From: an uncultured Bacilli bacterium
GTDB lineage: Bacteria; Bacillota_I; Bacilli_A; RF39; UBA660
Length of the DNA stretch: 33,358 nt
Assembly: GCA_944372025.1 (NCBI GenBank)
Contig: CALVYE010000005.1
Location: forward strand, 1 to 33,358
Direction of reading: 5' to 3'
In this document: piece by piece, positions 7,741 through 17,064 of the stretch
Position numbering within the stretch: the first letter of the stretch is position 1
Layout of the letters: each line of letters opens with the position of its first letter
Notes under the pieces: generated by a model
Told to the model about the DNA's origin: nothing
Databases searched by the model: none
Seen by the model: only the letters and a program-made list of their open reading frames with translations
Program-made: the position numbers and the translations under genes

Positions 7741-8506
7741 GTAAAGTCTCTCCTAACTTTTTTTTCCTTCGTTGATTATTATACACTATTTTAGCTGCAA
7801 ATGCATCTGGAAGAATTTTACTAAAAAATCTATTAAATTTCATTAAAAAACCAGGAATAATAATTGTTTTTCCTTTAAACATTTTATCAATTGCGTATTT
7901 AGCAACATAATCACTTGTCAAGGGCTTAAAAGAAAAATTGACATGTGCGACATCGTTAAATTCTGTATCTACAGGTCCTGGACATAACACACTTATTTTT
8001 ACATTAGAGTTCTTATGTTTTAATTCGGAAGATATACTTTCACTTAATCTTAAAACATAACTTTTAGTAGAATAATATGTAGCCATAAGAGGACCTGGTG
8101 CGAAAGAAGCCGCTGAACCTACATTTAAAATATAACCATTATTATTTTTAAGCATATCTTTTAAGAATAATTTTGTTAAAATATGTACCGCATTAATATT
8201 AACATTTATCATTTGTAAATCTTTGTCTAAATCAGTTTCTTCAAAATTACCAAAATCTCCAAATCCTGCATTGTTAATTAATATATCGATTTTATCTTTT
8301 TTCACTTTATTATATAATTCTTTACAATTTTCACTTGTAGATAAATCTAAACAAATTATCTTAATATTAGTTTTTAGTTCTTGTTGTATTTTTTCTAGTC
8401 TCTCTTTCCTTCTTGCAACTAGTATTAAATCATAGCCTAAGCTAGATAAATATTTGGCAAAAGAAAGCCCAATCCCACTACTCGCACCAGTAATTAATGC
8501 TTTCAT
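7733..8506 (-). CDS. SDR-family NAD(P)-dependent oxidoreductase
   Basis: This classical short-chain dehydrogenase/reductase has 257 residues: cofactor glycine motif TGASSGIG (6-13), NNAG (78-81), a serine in NVGSAAS (128-134) and the YxxxK pair Y144/K148. LCPGPVDTEF, the conserved post-catalytic PG motif, is also present. The family resembles YqjQ/DltE-like SDRs of unknown substrate. The C-terminus is basic (RRKKKLGE). It starts 11 nt after the hypothetical membrane protein gene and overlaps ecfA1 by 8 nt, so it belongs to the same transcript as the ECF module. An SDR is not part of the usual rplQ-ecf neighbourhood. Confidence 0.9.
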   Translation of the reverse strand: MKALITGASSGIGLSFAKYLSSLGYDLILVARRKERLEKIQQELKTNIKIICLDLSTSENCKELYNKVKKDKIDILINNAGFGDFGNFEETDLDKDLQMINVNINAVHILTKLFLKDMLKNNNGYILNVGSAASFAPGPLMATYYSTKSYVLRLSESISSELKHKNSNVKISVLCPGPVDTEFNDVAHVNFSFKPLTSDYVAKYAIDKMFKGKTIIIPGFLMKFNRFFSKILPDAFAAKIVYNNQRRKKKLGETLHG

Positions 8507-8517
8507 TTATACACCTT

Positions 8518-9960
8518 CTATCTAGCAATATTTAATAAAACTGCAGAGATAATTCCTGATAAAACTCCTATTGAAAATACAACAATAAATGAACTAATAT
8601 ATCCATTTCTATCTATGTTTCCAAAGGTTAACTTTTTTTGATGAGATATTTCTTGAGTTTTAGTATTATTATAATCTTTTGTATTTTCATCTGATAAACT
8701 ATAAGTAGCTAAAATTATTTTTTGTTGTTCAGGATTAGCTTTTATAAATTGTTCATAAACACCATATTCTATTAACTTATCTTTAATATTTGGGTCAATG
8801 TTCATATTGTATCTCCTTTCAATTTCGCCATTATTTCCTAATTTTGTTATTTGCCCGTCTTCTAAAGTATAGGGATTACCCTTTTCATCAATTAAAAATC
8901 CTGTTTTAGTATCTATTTTTAATTTATTAGTTTGTGGAACTACTTTTTTATCTATATCTTCAAAATCATCATTTGTTATCATTTCTTTTTTTACTTCATC
9001 TACAAGTTCAGGTGCTTTAAGAGATACATCCCTATTTCGATCTCTAATTTTATCTAATCTTTCTTTTGGAGTTATATTCCCAATAATTTCTGCAAATACT
9101 GGTTCATCCTCATCTTCTAATTTTATATATTGTGTTTTACCTTTATTTACATGATTTACTTCTTCTGTTTTCATTTTTTCTAAGGCTTTTTCATTTTCTT
9201 TATCTACGCTCATTATTTCTTCATTAGGTAATTTTATATCTAAATTAATAATCAACATATTTCTTTCATCTTCAGTTAACCCAAGCTTTTTGATATCTTC
9301 TTCAGACATATTTTTAAAAATATGATTTACACAATTAATCATATAAAGATTCTTATAATTTTCTCCTAATGTATCAAATATTTGTTTTAAATCTCCCTTT
9401 ATCAACAAATCGTATTTATCATTTAGTAATTTTTTACTTTCTAAAACAAATTTATATTCTTCATTAAATTCTTGTATTATTTCTATATCTAATTTCTCTC
9501 CAATATCACGTGCGATTACTTCTGTCATTCCTGATATTAGTAAATCTTTAATTATATTAGGATTAGAATTTAAAAACATTAATTTATATTGATCTTCAAC
9601 ATGTGATGTAAAGGATATATCTGATAAATTTATATGATAATTTTTATTACTTATCTTATATTGTAACTCTAAAAAGATATTTAATAATAATTTTATAAGT
9701 GTACTTTTAAGTTCTTCTATATTTAATTCTTTATGTGTTTCCATATAATAATTAATTGTTGCATCTATCAAACTTTTAATTTGATAATTATTGGGTATAT
9801 GATCTTCATTAGTTGAATCGTAGTTTGTTATTCGTGTAGAATATTTATCCATTATTATTATTGGATATGTATCAAAATAACCTGAATAATGTCTTCTTAA
9901 GAAATTAATAGTATTCCAGGAAGTTGTTAATAATTCCTGTTCTAATTCTTTTTTATCCAT
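8518..9960 (-). CDS. Unrecognised protein with C-terminal membrane anchor
   Basis: I do not recognise this family. It has 480 residues from ATG 9958-9960, chosen over an ATG 11 codons upstream because GGGGAG lies 6 nt before it. The first 240 or so residues are mixed and helical, with no catalytic motif I can name. A charged middle region (about 240-330) is rich in Glu, Lys and Asp. A short segment reading GFLIDEKGNPYTLEDGQITKLG looks like a beta-hairpin repeat. The last 26 residues form one hydrophobic helix, so the protein is probably tail-anchored with its bulk in the cytoplasm. It sits between another unknown membrane-associated protein and the SDR gene. Confidence 0.72.
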   Translation of the reverse strand: MDKKELEQELLTTSWNTINFLRRHYSGYFDTYPIIIMDKYSTRITNYDSTNEDHIPNNYQIKSLIDATINYYMETHKELNIEELKSTLIKLLLNIFLELQYKISNKNYHINLSDISFTSHVEDQYKLMFLNSNPNIIKDLLISGMTEVIARDIGEKLDIEIIQEFNEEYKFVLESKKLLNDKYDLLIKGDLKQIFDTLGENYKNLYMINCVNHIFKNMSEEDIKKLGLTEDERNMLIINLDIKLPNEEIMSVDKENEKALEKMKTEEVNHVNKGKTQYIKLEDEDEPVFAEIIGNITPKERLDKIRDRNRDVSLKAPELVDEVKKEMITNDDFEDIDKKVVPQTNKLKIDTKTGFLIDEKGNPYTLEDGQITKLGNNGEIERRYNMNIDPNIKDKLIEYGVYEQFIKANPEQQKIILATYSLSDENTKDYNNTKTQEISHQKKLTFGNIDRNGYISSFIVVFSIGVLSGIISAVLLNIAR

Positions 9961-9984
9961 GGAAATCTCCCCATTCTTATAACA

Positions 9985-9990
9985 ATTATA
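9985..9990 (-). promoter_or_regulatory. Possible -10 element upstream of the tail-anchored protein gene
   Basis: A consensus TATAAT lies on the minus strand about 25 nt before the start at 9960, in the 57-nt gap. No convincing -35 accompanies it. It may allow extra transcription of the SDR-ecf genes, but chance is likely in this AT-rich gap. Confidence 0.25.
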
Positions 9991-10017
9991 CAATAAAAAA
10001 GGATATAAATAAATATT

Positions 10018-11310
10018 TTACTTATTCATATCACGGATTAGACATAATATTTTTTGATTTTCTTTAAGATTTTTATTCATTTTTTCTTTTTCTTTTATAA
10101 ATTGATTTTGCTTATTTTTTAATTTGTCTTGATAGCTATTTATTTTTTTTAGATTTTTTTGAAATATATCAGTATTACTATATTCCCCAAATTGATTAAT
10201 ATAATCATTTTTTAAGTTTGAAATTTGATCTAAAGAGTCTTCCATCATATACTCAATTAGATCAAAACTATTTAAATTTGTTTTAATTGCACTTATGTAA
10301 TTATTACTAGGAATATATTCTACTACTTCTTCTGTAGTTATTAATTTTCTCATATTTCTAATAGAATTACTTATAATAAATAATCCAGTAGCAAAAAGTG
10401 GTATATTTTTAGGTTTTTTTAACAAAGGTATACTCATTATTGAAAACATGACATTTTTAAAATTTGAAAATAAATTACTTAAAAAATGAAATTTTACATA
10501 TTTTAATTCTTTAGGTTTAATACCCTTTATTTTTTTATTAAATTCTGCATATATTTTTTGTTGCTCTTTTAATTTTTCATCTAAAAGATTATGTATATTT
10601 TCTATATGAATTAGATTAACATTAGATAAAACTGTTTTATTTTTCCTATTATTTTGGTAATTATATATATTTAAGACTGTCTTCTTTTTTGTTTTTTTAC
10701 TCTTTATAATTTTTTGATTTGATGCATTACTAATTTTAGGAGTTTTAATTGGTTCTACAAAATATACATTTTTAGGTTCTGGTATTCCTTTTTTTAAGTT
10801 AGTAGATACTTTTTCACGCTTATTATTTTCTAAAACTTCTTTTACTTTTTTTGTATTAAGATTTACTGTTATAGATTTTGAAGATTTTATATTTTTAGTA
10901 TTTAATTCATGAGTATTTTTATAAGTATTATGAATACTATCAATATTTTTATTTTGATAACTTTTAGACTTGGAAGCAATTTTGATTTGTGGTTGTTTTT
11001 TTTGTTTTTCATATTTGAATGTTGACAAAATCATTGTTGTAGGGACTAAAGCTACTTTTAATGTGGTTGCTACATAGTGTTTTTTGAATTTATGGTCTGT
11101 GCTTATTATCATACCTTTTGAATTTCTTTTTATAAATCTATCATGATTTAAGATTATTTCATTGTCTTTTTTCTTTTTTTCAATATACTTTTTCTTTTTT
11201 AAATTTTCTTCTTCTAATAATTTTTTTCTTCTTTTAATAAAGAACAATTTAAATTTTCTAAATCTTATTTTTAATCTATCTAAGAAGCTACCCTTAGAAC
11301 CACTTCTCAC
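10018..11310 (-). CDS. Unrecognised highly basic membrane-associated protein
   Basis: I do not recognise this family. It has 430 residues and is very rich in Lys and Asn. It begins with a strongly basic stretch (1-50) containing many Lys/Arg. A moderately hydrophobic segment lies at 79-98, and a second at about 303-318 follows a hydrophobic, Phe-rich region (275-297). Between them (100-235) is a low-complexity Lys/Asn/Ser/Thr region, probably disordered. The C-terminus (about 355-430) has the heptad-like pattern of a coiled coil. The start is GTG 11308-11310, preceded by AGAAGGTGA. It is the first gene after the rplQ terminator and has its own consensus-like promoter, so it heads the transcript that continues through the ECF genes. 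Confidence 0.68.
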   Translation of the reverse strand: MRSGSKGSFLDRLKIRFRKFKLFFIKRRKKLLEEENLKKKKYIEKKKKDNEIILNHDRFIKRNSKGMIISTDHKFKKHYVATTLKVALVPTTMILSTFKYEKQKKQPQIKIASKSKSYQNKNIDSIHNTYKNTHELNTKNIKSSKSITVNLNTKKVKEVLENNKREKVSTNLKKGIPEPKNVYFVEPIKTPKISNASNQKIIKSKKTKKKTVLNIYNYQNNRKNKTVLSNVNLIHIENIHNLLDEKLKEQQKIYAEFNKKIKGIKPKELKYVKFHFLSNLFSNFKNVMFSIMSIPLLKKPKNIPLFATGLFIISNSIRNMRKLITTEEVVEYIPSNNYISAIKTNLNSFDLIEYMMEDSLDQISNLKNDYINQFGEYSNTDIFQKNLKKINSYQDKLKNKQNQFIKEKEKMNKNLKENQKILCLIRDMNK

Positions 11311-11340
11311 AAAATCACCTTCTAAATCAAATATTTAAAA

Positions 11341-11369
11341 ATACTATCATATATAATTATATTTGTCAA
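11341..11369 (-). promoter_or_regulatory. Sigma-A promoter of the hypothetical-SDR-ecf-truA operon
   Basis: A consensus TTGACA (11364-11369) lies 17 nt upstream of TAGTAT (11341-11346) on the minus strand, about 30 nt before GTG 11310 and immediately after the rplQ terminator. This separates the downstream operon from the ribosomal one. Confidence 0.82.
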
Positions 11370-11383
11370 ATTACAAAAAAGGT

Positions 11384-11414
11384 AAAAAAAAGAATAGAAA
11401 TTAAATTTCCATTC
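11384..11414 (-). terminator. Terminator of the S10-spc-alpha operon
   Basis: Arms at 11392-11400 and 11406-11414 pair over 9 bp (one G-U) with a 5-nt loop, followed by eight U on the minus strand. It lies 17 nt after the rplQ stop. Confidence 0.85.
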
Positions 11415-11431
11415 TCTTCAAGAATAACTCT

Positions 11432-11797
11432 TTATTTAGATTCTTTACTTTCTTCTTTAACTAGTTCTAAAATTACCATTAAAGCGTCATCTCCACGTCT
11501 TTCATTTAATTTTAGAATTCTAGTATAACCACCATTTCTATTAGCATATCTTGGCGCTAATACATCAAATATTTTCTTAACAACTTCTTTGTCGTTATGT
11601 AGAAAAGCTAATGCTTTTCTTCTAGCAACTAAACTACCATCTTTACCATAAGTAATCATTTTATCAACAAATTTACGAACTTCTTTTGCTCTTGTTTCAG
11701 TAGTTTCTATTTTTTCATACATAATTACGTTTTTTACTTGACTAGCAAGTAAACTTCTTCTATGTTTATTATCTCTTCCTAATTTTCTATAAGCCAT
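11432..11797 (-). CDS. rplQ: 50S ribosomal protein L17
   Basis: L17 belongs to the large subunit and lies near the exit tunnel. It has 121 residues. The N-terminus [20 protein letters not shown] is the conserved start of bacterial L17, and [20 protein letters not shown] is the conserved C-terminal beta region. It is slightly longer than the 116-120 residues usual in Bacilli because of an acidic-basic tail (EESKESK). It lies 18 nt after rpoA and is the last gene of the ribosomal operon. Confidence 0.97.
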   Translation of the reverse strand: MAYRKLGRDNKHRRSLLASQVKNVIMYEKIETTETRAKEVRKFVDKMITYGKDGSLVARRKALAFLHNDKEVVKKIFDVLAPRYANRNGGYTRILKLNERRGDDALMVILELVKEESKESK

Positions 11798-11815
11798 ATT
11801 AATTTACCTCCTTTA

Positions 11816-12769
11816 CTAGTCATCATCTCTAAATTTAAGTCCCATATCTTTAATTTTTTCAATAACTTCTTTTAAAGATTTTTTACCTAAATTACGTATT
11901 TTCATCATTTCATTTTCACTCTTAGCTGTTATGTCTTGTACTGTTAATAATGAAGCTCTTTTTAAACAATTGTAAGCACGAACAGATAAGTCAAGATCTT
12001 CAATTGGAGTTTGTAATGTTTTAAGTTTTGGATCTTCAACTTTTTCATTCATTAATCCTTTAGTGTCAGCAATAGAATCAATTTGTGTAATTATTTCTAA
12101 GTGTTCAATTAATATTCTACCTGCTAAAGCTATAGCTTCTTCAGGTTTCATTGCTCCATTTGTCCAAACATTCATAATTAATTTATCATAATTTTCATTT
12201 TGACCAACACGAGCATTTTCTACTTCATAACTGATTCTTTCAATTGGAGAATATAAAGAGTCTATTGGAATAACTCCAACTTTTACATTACCTAAATATT
12301 TCTTTTGTTCGTCTCCTCTTACGTATCCTCTACCATTACCAACAGTTGCTTCTAAGACTAATGATCCACCTTCTGCAACATTAGCAATAACATGATCCTT
12401 ATTGATTATTTCTATATCAGGATCAGCTTCAAAATCACCAGCTGTAACTACTTTTGGTCCTTTTACATTTAATTTTAAAATTTTATTTTCTTCATTTGAA
12501 TGATTTTTAATAACAACGCCTTTTAAGTTAAGAATTATACTAGTTACATCTTCTATAACACCATCAACTGTTTGAAATTCATGCATAACTCCATCAATTT
12601 TAACACTTGTAAGTGCACTTCCTGGTAGACTAGATAACATAACTCTTCTTAATGCATTTCCTAATGTAGTTCCAAAACCTCTTTCAAGTGGTTCTAATTC
12701 AAATTTACCATAACTGTTACTTTCAACATATTCAGTTACTTTGTATTCTGGTTTTTCAAATTTTAACAC
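11816..12769 (-). CDS. rpoA: DNA-directed RNA polymerase subunit alpha
   Basis: Alpha dimerises to nucleate assembly of RNA polymerase. The protein has 317 residues, normal for Bacilli. The N-terminal assembly domain has LEPLERGFGTTLGNALRRVM (about 26-45). The C-terminal domain (about 245-317) has the helix-hairpin-helix region RAYNCLKRASLLTVQD and RNLGKKSLKEV that contacts UP elements and activators. It lies 18 nt after rpsK and 18 nt before rplQ, the standard alpha-operon order. Confidence 0.98.
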   Translation of the reverse strand: MLKFEKPEYKVTEYVESNSYGKFELEPLERGFGTTLGNALRRVMLSSLPGSALTSVKIDGVMHEFQTVDGVIEDVTSIILNLKGVVIKNHSNEENKILKLNVKGPKVVTAGDFEADPDIEIINKDHVIANVAEGGSLVLEATVGNGRGYVRGDEQKKYLGNVKVGVIPIDSLYSPIERISYEVENARVGQNENYDKLIMNVWTNGAMKPEEAIALAGRILIEHLEIITQIDSIADTKGLMNEKVEDPKLKTLQTPIEDLDLSVRAYNCLKRASLLTVQDITAKSENEMMKIRNLGKKSLKEVIEKIKDMGLKFRDDD

Positions 12770-12787
12770 TTTAGCACACTCCCTTTC

Positions 12788-13171
12788 TTAGTTACGAGGA
12801 CGTTTTGGTGGACGACATCCATTGTGTGGGATTGGTGTTACATCAACTATTTCAGTAATTTCTAACCCTGCAGTTTGTAATGATCTGATTGCAGTTTCAC
12901 GCCCTGGTCCTAATCCTTTTACATAAACTTGTACTTTTTTCATTCCGCTTTCAACAGCAGCTTTTCCAGCAGCTTCTGCACTCATACCAGCAGCAAAAGG
13001 AGTACTTTTCTTGCTTCCTTTAAAACCTAATGTTCCAGCTGAAGCCCAGCTAATTACGTTCCCTTCTTTGTCAGTAATTGTAACAATTGAATTATTATAA
13101 GTAGAATGAATATGTGCTTGCCCTTCAGGCACATTTCTCTTTACTTTACGTTTTCTTGTCTTATAAGCCAT
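12788..13171 (-). CDS. rpsK: 30S ribosomal protein S11
   Basis: S11 forms part of the small-subunit platform near the mRNA exit and the E site. It has 127 residues. [18 protein letters not shown] and the C-terminus [12 protein letters not shown] are diagnostic. The Asn-Gly next to the C-terminus is the conserved site that becomes isoaspartate in E. coli S11. It lies 23 nt after rpsM. Confidence 0.98.
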   Translation of the reverse strand: MAYKTRKRKVKRNVPEGQAHIHSTYNNSIVTITDKEGNVISWASAGTLGFKGSKKSTPFAAGMSAEAAGKAAVESGMKKVQVYVKGLGPGRETAIRSLQTAGLEITEIVDVTPIPHNGCRPPKRPRN

Positions 13172-13194
13172 TTAAAATAACCTCCTTTTTCAAA

Positions 13195-13569
13195 TTACTT
13201 TTTCTTATTAGCAACTACTTTTCTTGGCCCTTTATGAGCTTTACAGTTTCTACAATTTCTTCCTGTTCTTTGTCCTCTAACAGGTAATCCTTTTATGTGA
13301 CGTGTACCACGATATGATTTAATTTCCATTTGTGTCTTTATATTAGTACTTACTTCACGTCTTAAATCACCTTCGATTGTATGTTTTGATACTTCATCAC
13401 GAATTAGATTTAATTCATCTTCAGATAAATCTTTTACCCTTCTATTTTCATCAATTTTAGCATCTTTACAGATTTTTTGCGCTAAACTTTTTCCAATACC
13501 AAAAATGTAAGTTAAAGATATAACTACTCTTTTATCATTTGGAATATCTACTCCCTTAATACGTGCCAT
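13195..13569 (-). CDS. rpsM: 30S ribosomal protein S13
   Basis: S13 sits in the head of the small subunit and makes inter-subunit bridges and contacts with P-site tRNA. It has 124 residues. The start [20 protein letters not shown] and the glycine-rich [14 protein letters not shown] near the C-terminus are characteristic, and the end is a basic tRNA-facing tail. It lies 14 nt after rpmJ, with GGAGGTG ahead of the ATG. Confidence 0.98.
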   Translation of the reverse strand: MARIKGVDIPNDKRVVISLTYIFGIGKSLAQKICKDAKIDENRRVKDLSEDELNLIRDEVSKHTIEGDLRREVSTNIKTQMEIKSYRGTRHIKGLPVRGQRTGRNCRNCKAHKGPRKVVANKKK

Positions 13570-13583
13570 ATATTACACCTCCA

Positions 13584-13697
13584 TTATCCTTGTTTTTGTT
13601 TGTGTTTTGGGTTTTCACAAATCACCATAATTTTTCCTTTACGTTTAATTACTTTACATTTATCACAGATTGGTTTCACTGATGGTTTTACTTTCAT
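13584..13697 (-). CDS. rpmJ: 50S ribosomal protein L36
   Basis: L36 is a 37-residue zinc-ribbon protein of the large subunit. The sequence starts [20 protein letters not shown] and continues with a third cysteine and a histidine (VICENPKH), giving the C-C-C-H zinc site. The zinc-binding form is thus the one present. GGAGGG precedes ATG 13695-13697. It sits in the conserved infA-rpmJ-rpsM order, 14 nt from each neighbour. Confidence 0.97.
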   Translation of the reverse strand: MKVKPSVKPICDKCKVIKRKGKIMVICENPKHKQKQG

Positions 13698-13711
13698 TAA
13701 AATCCCTCCTA

Positions 13712-13927
13712 CTATTTTCTATAGGTTATACGCCCACGTGTTAAATCATAAATGGAAAGTTCTACAACTACTGTATCACCTGGTAAAATACGAATGTAAT
13801 TCATTCTTATTTTACCAGAAACGTGAGCTTCTACAGTATGTTTATTTTCAAGTTCAACTTTGAATTTTCCACCTGGTAAGACTTCTAGTATTTTACCTTC
13901 CATCTCTATAACATCATCTTTTGCCAT
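13712..13927 (-). CDS. infA: Translation initiation factor IF-1
   Basis: IF-1 is a single OB-fold protein that occupies the A site during initiation and helps IF-2 and IF-3 select the start. It has 71 residues. The sequence [20 protein letters not shown], then [17 protein letters not shown] and the end RGRITYRK, is a complete match to the family. It starts 4 nt after map, suggesting tight coupling. Confidence 0.98.
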   Translation of the reverse strand: MAKDDVIEMEGKILEVLPGGKFKVELENKHTVEAHVSGKIRMNYIRILPGDTVVVELSIYDLTRGRITYRK

Positions 13928-13931
13928 TCTA

Positions 13932-14681
13932 TCACTCTCCTGTTAATATTTCATATCCATCTTTAGTTACTAAAACGGTATGTTCATAGTGTGCAGATGG
14001 TTTACGGTCATATGTTGAAATAGTCCATTCATCATCTTCCATAATTACATGTCTACTTCCTAAATTAAGCATAGGCTCTATTGCTATTACCATACCTTCT
14101 TTAAGAAGTGCTCCTTTATAATTTTTCATCGTATAATTAGGAACATCTGGTTCTTCATGCATACTTGAACCAATTCCATGACCAACTAATTCTCTTACTA
14201 CACTAAGATTATATTTCTTAGCACAGTCTTCAACAGCCTTACTAATATCACTTATGTGATTTCCTGGCTTAACTTGCTTAATTCCTTCATATAAAGCCTC
14301 TTTTGTTCCATCCATTAATCTTTTAACATCTGGACTTGGATTACCAACTACATAGGTCCATGCAGAATCTCCATGATATCCCTTGTAACATACTACAATA
14401 TCAATAGATACTACATCGCCTTTTTTAAGTTTGTAATCCGAAGCTATACCATGTACAACTTGTTCGTTTACCGAAATGCACACAGCTTTGGGAAATCCTT
14501 CAAATCCCAAACATGAAGGAGTTGCATCATGTTTTAGAATAAATTCGTGAGCAAGATTATCTAGTTCATCTGTAGTAATGCCTTCCTTTATAAACTGTTG
14601 TATATACTTATGGGTTTCATAAACGATTTTTCCTGCTTTTCTCATTAATTCTATTTCTCTTGGAGTTTTAATTGTTATCAT
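13932..14681 (-). CDS. map: Methionine aminopeptidase, type I
   Basis: The enzyme removes the initiator methionine from nascent proteins. It has 249 residues with the pita-bread fold. The five metal ligands D94, D105, H168, E202 and E233 are present, with H78 as the substrate-side histidine. It lacks the N-terminal zinc-finger extension, as expected of the short bacterial type Ia form. It starts 7 nt after adk and ends 4 nt before infA, the standard spc-operon context. Confidence 0.97.
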   Translation of the reverse strand: MITIKTPREIELMRKAGKIVYETHKYIQQFIKEGITTDELDNLAHEFILKHDATPSCLGFEGFPKAVCISVNEQVVHGIASDYKLKKGDVVSIDIVVCYKGYHGDSAWTYVVGNPSPDVKRLMDGTKEALYEGIKQVKPGNHISDISKAVEDCAKKYNLSVVRELVGHGIGSSMHEEPDVPNYTMKNYKGALLKEGMVIAIEPMLNLGSRHVIMEDDEWTISTYDRKPSAHYEHTVLVTKDGYEILTGE

Positions 14682-14688
14682 TCTAACA

Positions 14689-15339
14689 CTACCCCTTTTG
14701 ATTTAGTATACTAACTATTTTTTCGTGTACTAATTCTTTTCTAAAATTGCTATCTATATTATAAAGTAAATTCTTTTCTTTATAATAATCTATTAATGGT
14801 TTTGTTTTTTCCATAAATGTATCAAATCTATGTTCAAAAGATTTTTCGTTATCGTCATCTCTATGAACTAATGTAACATTACATTCATCACATAAATTAT
14901 CAACTTTAGGTTTGGATTCCTCAAAAAATTTATTATATATTCTACCACACTTTGGACATCCAAGTCTACCACAAGCTCTTTTTAGTGCAAGTTCCTTATC
15001 AATATCTAGATAAAAAACATAATTAACTTGTTTATTTAATTTATTAAGTAATTCTTCCAAAATATTTGCTTGATTTATATTTCTTGGATAACCATCTAAA
15101 ATATATCCATTATCACAATCATTCATTTTTAATCTTTTTTCAAGTAATTTTGTAACTGTAGCATCATCTATTAAATTTCCTGATTCCATTTGTGATTTTA
15201 AGTTAGAATCCTTTTTTGCTTCTTCTCTAAGTAAATCACCAGTAGAAATATGTGCAAGATTAAATTCACTTTTTAACATACTAGATTGTGAACCTTTTCC
15301 TGCTGCAGGTGGGGCAATGAAAATTATATTTTTTTTCAT
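14689..15339 (-). CDS. adk: Adenylate kinase with zinc-binding lid and atypical P-loop
   Basis: The enzyme interconverts ATP plus AMP and two ADP. It has 216 residues. The P-loop reads APPAAGKGSQ (9-18), where most family members have GPPGAGKGTQ: two glycines are alanines and Thr is Ser, but the Lys is kept. LDGYPRN marks the AMP site. The lid has two CxxC pairs (GCPKCGR and LCDECN) that should bind a structural zinc, as is usual in Gram-positive enzymes. The ATG overlaps the secY stop by 4 nt (ATGA), coupling the two. Function is very likely retained. Confidence 0.96.
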   Translation of the reverse strand: MKKNIIFIAPPAAGKGSQSSMLKSEFNLAHISTGDLLREEAKKDSNLKSQMESGNLIDDATVTKLLEKRLKMNDCDNGYILDGYPRNINQANILEELLNKLNKQVNYVFYLDIDKELALKRACGRLGCPKCGRIYNKFFEESKPKVDNLCDECNVTLVHRDDDNEKSFEHRFDTFMEKTKPLIDYYKEKNLLYNIDSNFRKELVHEKIVSILNQKG

Positions 15340-16619
15340 GCTCTTCTTTTTCTACGTGAATAAGTAGTTTTTTGATAACTACGACTTACTAAAGAACTTT
15401 CTAATTGTTTATATGTTTCTAGTGCAACCCCAACTACGATTAATAATCCTGTACCACCAATTGTTATACTAGATGGTAATTTAGAAATATTAGTAAATAT
15501 TATTGGAAGTCCTGCTATTACGGCTAAAAATATTGCACCTACAATAGTTAACCTTGAAAGAACTTGCTTAATATATTTACATGTATCTTTTCCTGGTTTA
15601 ATACCTGGTATGTAACCACCATTTTTTTGTAAGTCTTCGCTCATTTGTTCTGGATTCATTTGTAAAAATACATAGAAATAAGCAAAGAAAATAATTAAGA
15701 TTATATAAATTGAAAATCCAACTGCTGTATTATAATTCAAATATTTATTAACAAATAATGTAAAACTTTCATTCTTAATGAATTGAGCGATAGTTGCTGG
15801 AATTGCAATTACACTCGATGCGAAGATTACAGGGATAACTCCTGCAGAATTAATTCTAAGCGGCATATATGATTGTTGTCCACCATATGAACTAGTAGTT
15901 CTATTTGCATATTGCATAGGCAATCTTCTTTCAGCTTCTTGAACGAAAATAACACCTACAATTATTAATAAATAAATAAGAATAAATACTAAATATGAAA
16001 TTCCACCAATAAATATTGATTGTGTACTATCAAACTTAACTAATTCGGTAAATGCATCGATAAACATAGTAGGAATACTTGCTAAGATACCAGCCATAAT
16101 GATAAGTGAAATACCATTACCTATACCTTTTTGAGTAATTTGATCACCTAACCATAATAGGAATGCTGTTCCTGCTGTCATTATTGTTGCGACTCTTAGA
16201 TATTCCATTGTACCATGTGAATCACCTAAGAATGCAAATGAAAATGCAAAACCTTGTAAAAATGCAAATATAATACCTACGTATCTAGTTATTTGATTTT
16301 TCTTTTGCCTACCTGTATATCCTTGTTTGTTAAGTTCTGATAAATATGGAATAATATCCATTGATAAAAGTTCAATTATAATTGATGCTGTAATGTATGG
16401 CATAACTCCTAAAGAAAATATTGAAAATTGTTTAAGAGCTCCACCACCCATAGCATTAATTAATTCTAGGAAACCTAAATTATCAGTTAAATTTTCTGTA
16501 CCTGGGATTCTTATTACTGTCCCGATTTTAAATATAAATAATACACCTAAAGTAAACAGTAATCTTTTTCTTAAATCCTTATTAGTAGGTTTAAATATTT
16601 GCTTTATTGTAGCAAACAT
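15336..16619 (-). CDS. secY: Protein translocase subunit SecY
   Basis: SecY is the pore of the Sec translocon in the cytoplasmic membrane. It has 427 residues with ten hydrophobic segments. The N-terminus (FKPTNKDLRKRLLFTLGVL), the TM2 to plug region (ELINAMGGGALKQFSIF), the conserved QAEERRLPMQYA-type cytoplasmic loop (here VQEAERRLPMQYANR) and LQKNGGYIPGIKPG before TM9 are all typical. It starts one base after rplO and ends in an ATGA overlap with adk. TGA is the stop codon here. Confidence 0.98.
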   Translation of the reverse strand: MFATIKQIFKPTNKDLRKRLLFTLGVLFIFKIGTVIRIPGTENLTDNLGFLELINAMGGGALKQFSIFSLGVMPYITASIIIELLSMDIIPYLSELNKQGYTGRQKKNQITRYVGIIFAFLQGFAFSFAFLGDSHGTMEYLRVATIMTAGTAFLLWLGDQITQKGIGNGISLIIMAGILASIPTMFIDAFTELVKFDSTQSIFIGGISYLVFILIYLLIIVGVIFVQEAERRLPMQYANRTTSSYGGQQSYMPLRINSAGVIPVIFASSVIAIPATIAQFIKNESFTLFVNKYLNYNTAVGFSIYIILIIFFAYFYVFLQMNPEQMSEDLQKNGGYIPGIKPGKDTCKYIKQVLSRLTIVGAIFLAVIAGLPIIFTNISKLPSSITIGGTGLLIVVGVALETYKQLESSLVSRSYQKTTYSRRKRRA

Positions 16620-16620
16620 A

Positions 16621-17064
16621 TTAGATCACCTCTACTTTTCCACCTAATGCTTCTATTTTTTCTTTTGCACTATCACTAAATTTGTGTGCACGAACTGTAA
16701 CTTTCTTTTCTAAAGTACCGTTACCTAATACCTTAATACCACATAATTGTTTTTTAACTATACCTAATTCAATTAATAATTCTGGAGTAACAACATCACC
16801 ATCATTGAATCTATTTAAATCATCTAAATTAATTATAGCATATTCCTTTTTGAACATTGAATTACTAAATCCTCTTTTTGGTAAACGTCTGAATAATGGA
16901 AGTTGACCACCTTCAAATCCTGGTCTTACTCCTCCACCACTTCTGGCATTTTGACCTTTATGACCTTTACCTGAAGTTTTTCCAGTACCACTACCAGGTC
17001 CTCTACCGACTCTTTTACGATTTTTTACTGAACCTTCGTTAGGTTTTAATTCATGTAATTTCAT
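16621..17064 (-). CDS. rplO: 50S ribosomal protein L15
   Basis: L15 is an early-binding large-subunit protein. It has 147 residues. The N-terminal glycine- and lysine-rich extension ([20 protein letters not shown], about 18-37) threads into 23S rRNA, and the C-terminal globular domain ends with [13 protein letters not shown]. Its ATG shares one base with the rpsE stop (TAATG), so rpmD, which normally lies between rpsE and rplO, is absent. The ribosome-binding site GAGGAG lies inside rpsE. Confidence 0.97.
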   Translation of the reverse strand: MKLHELKPNEGSVKNRKRVGRGPGSGTGKTSGKGHKGQNARSGGGVRPGFEGGQLPLFRRLPKRGFSNSMFKKEYAIINLDDLNRFNDGDVVTPELLIELGIVKKQLCGIKVLGNGTLEKKVTVRAHKFSDSAKEKIEALGGKVEVI

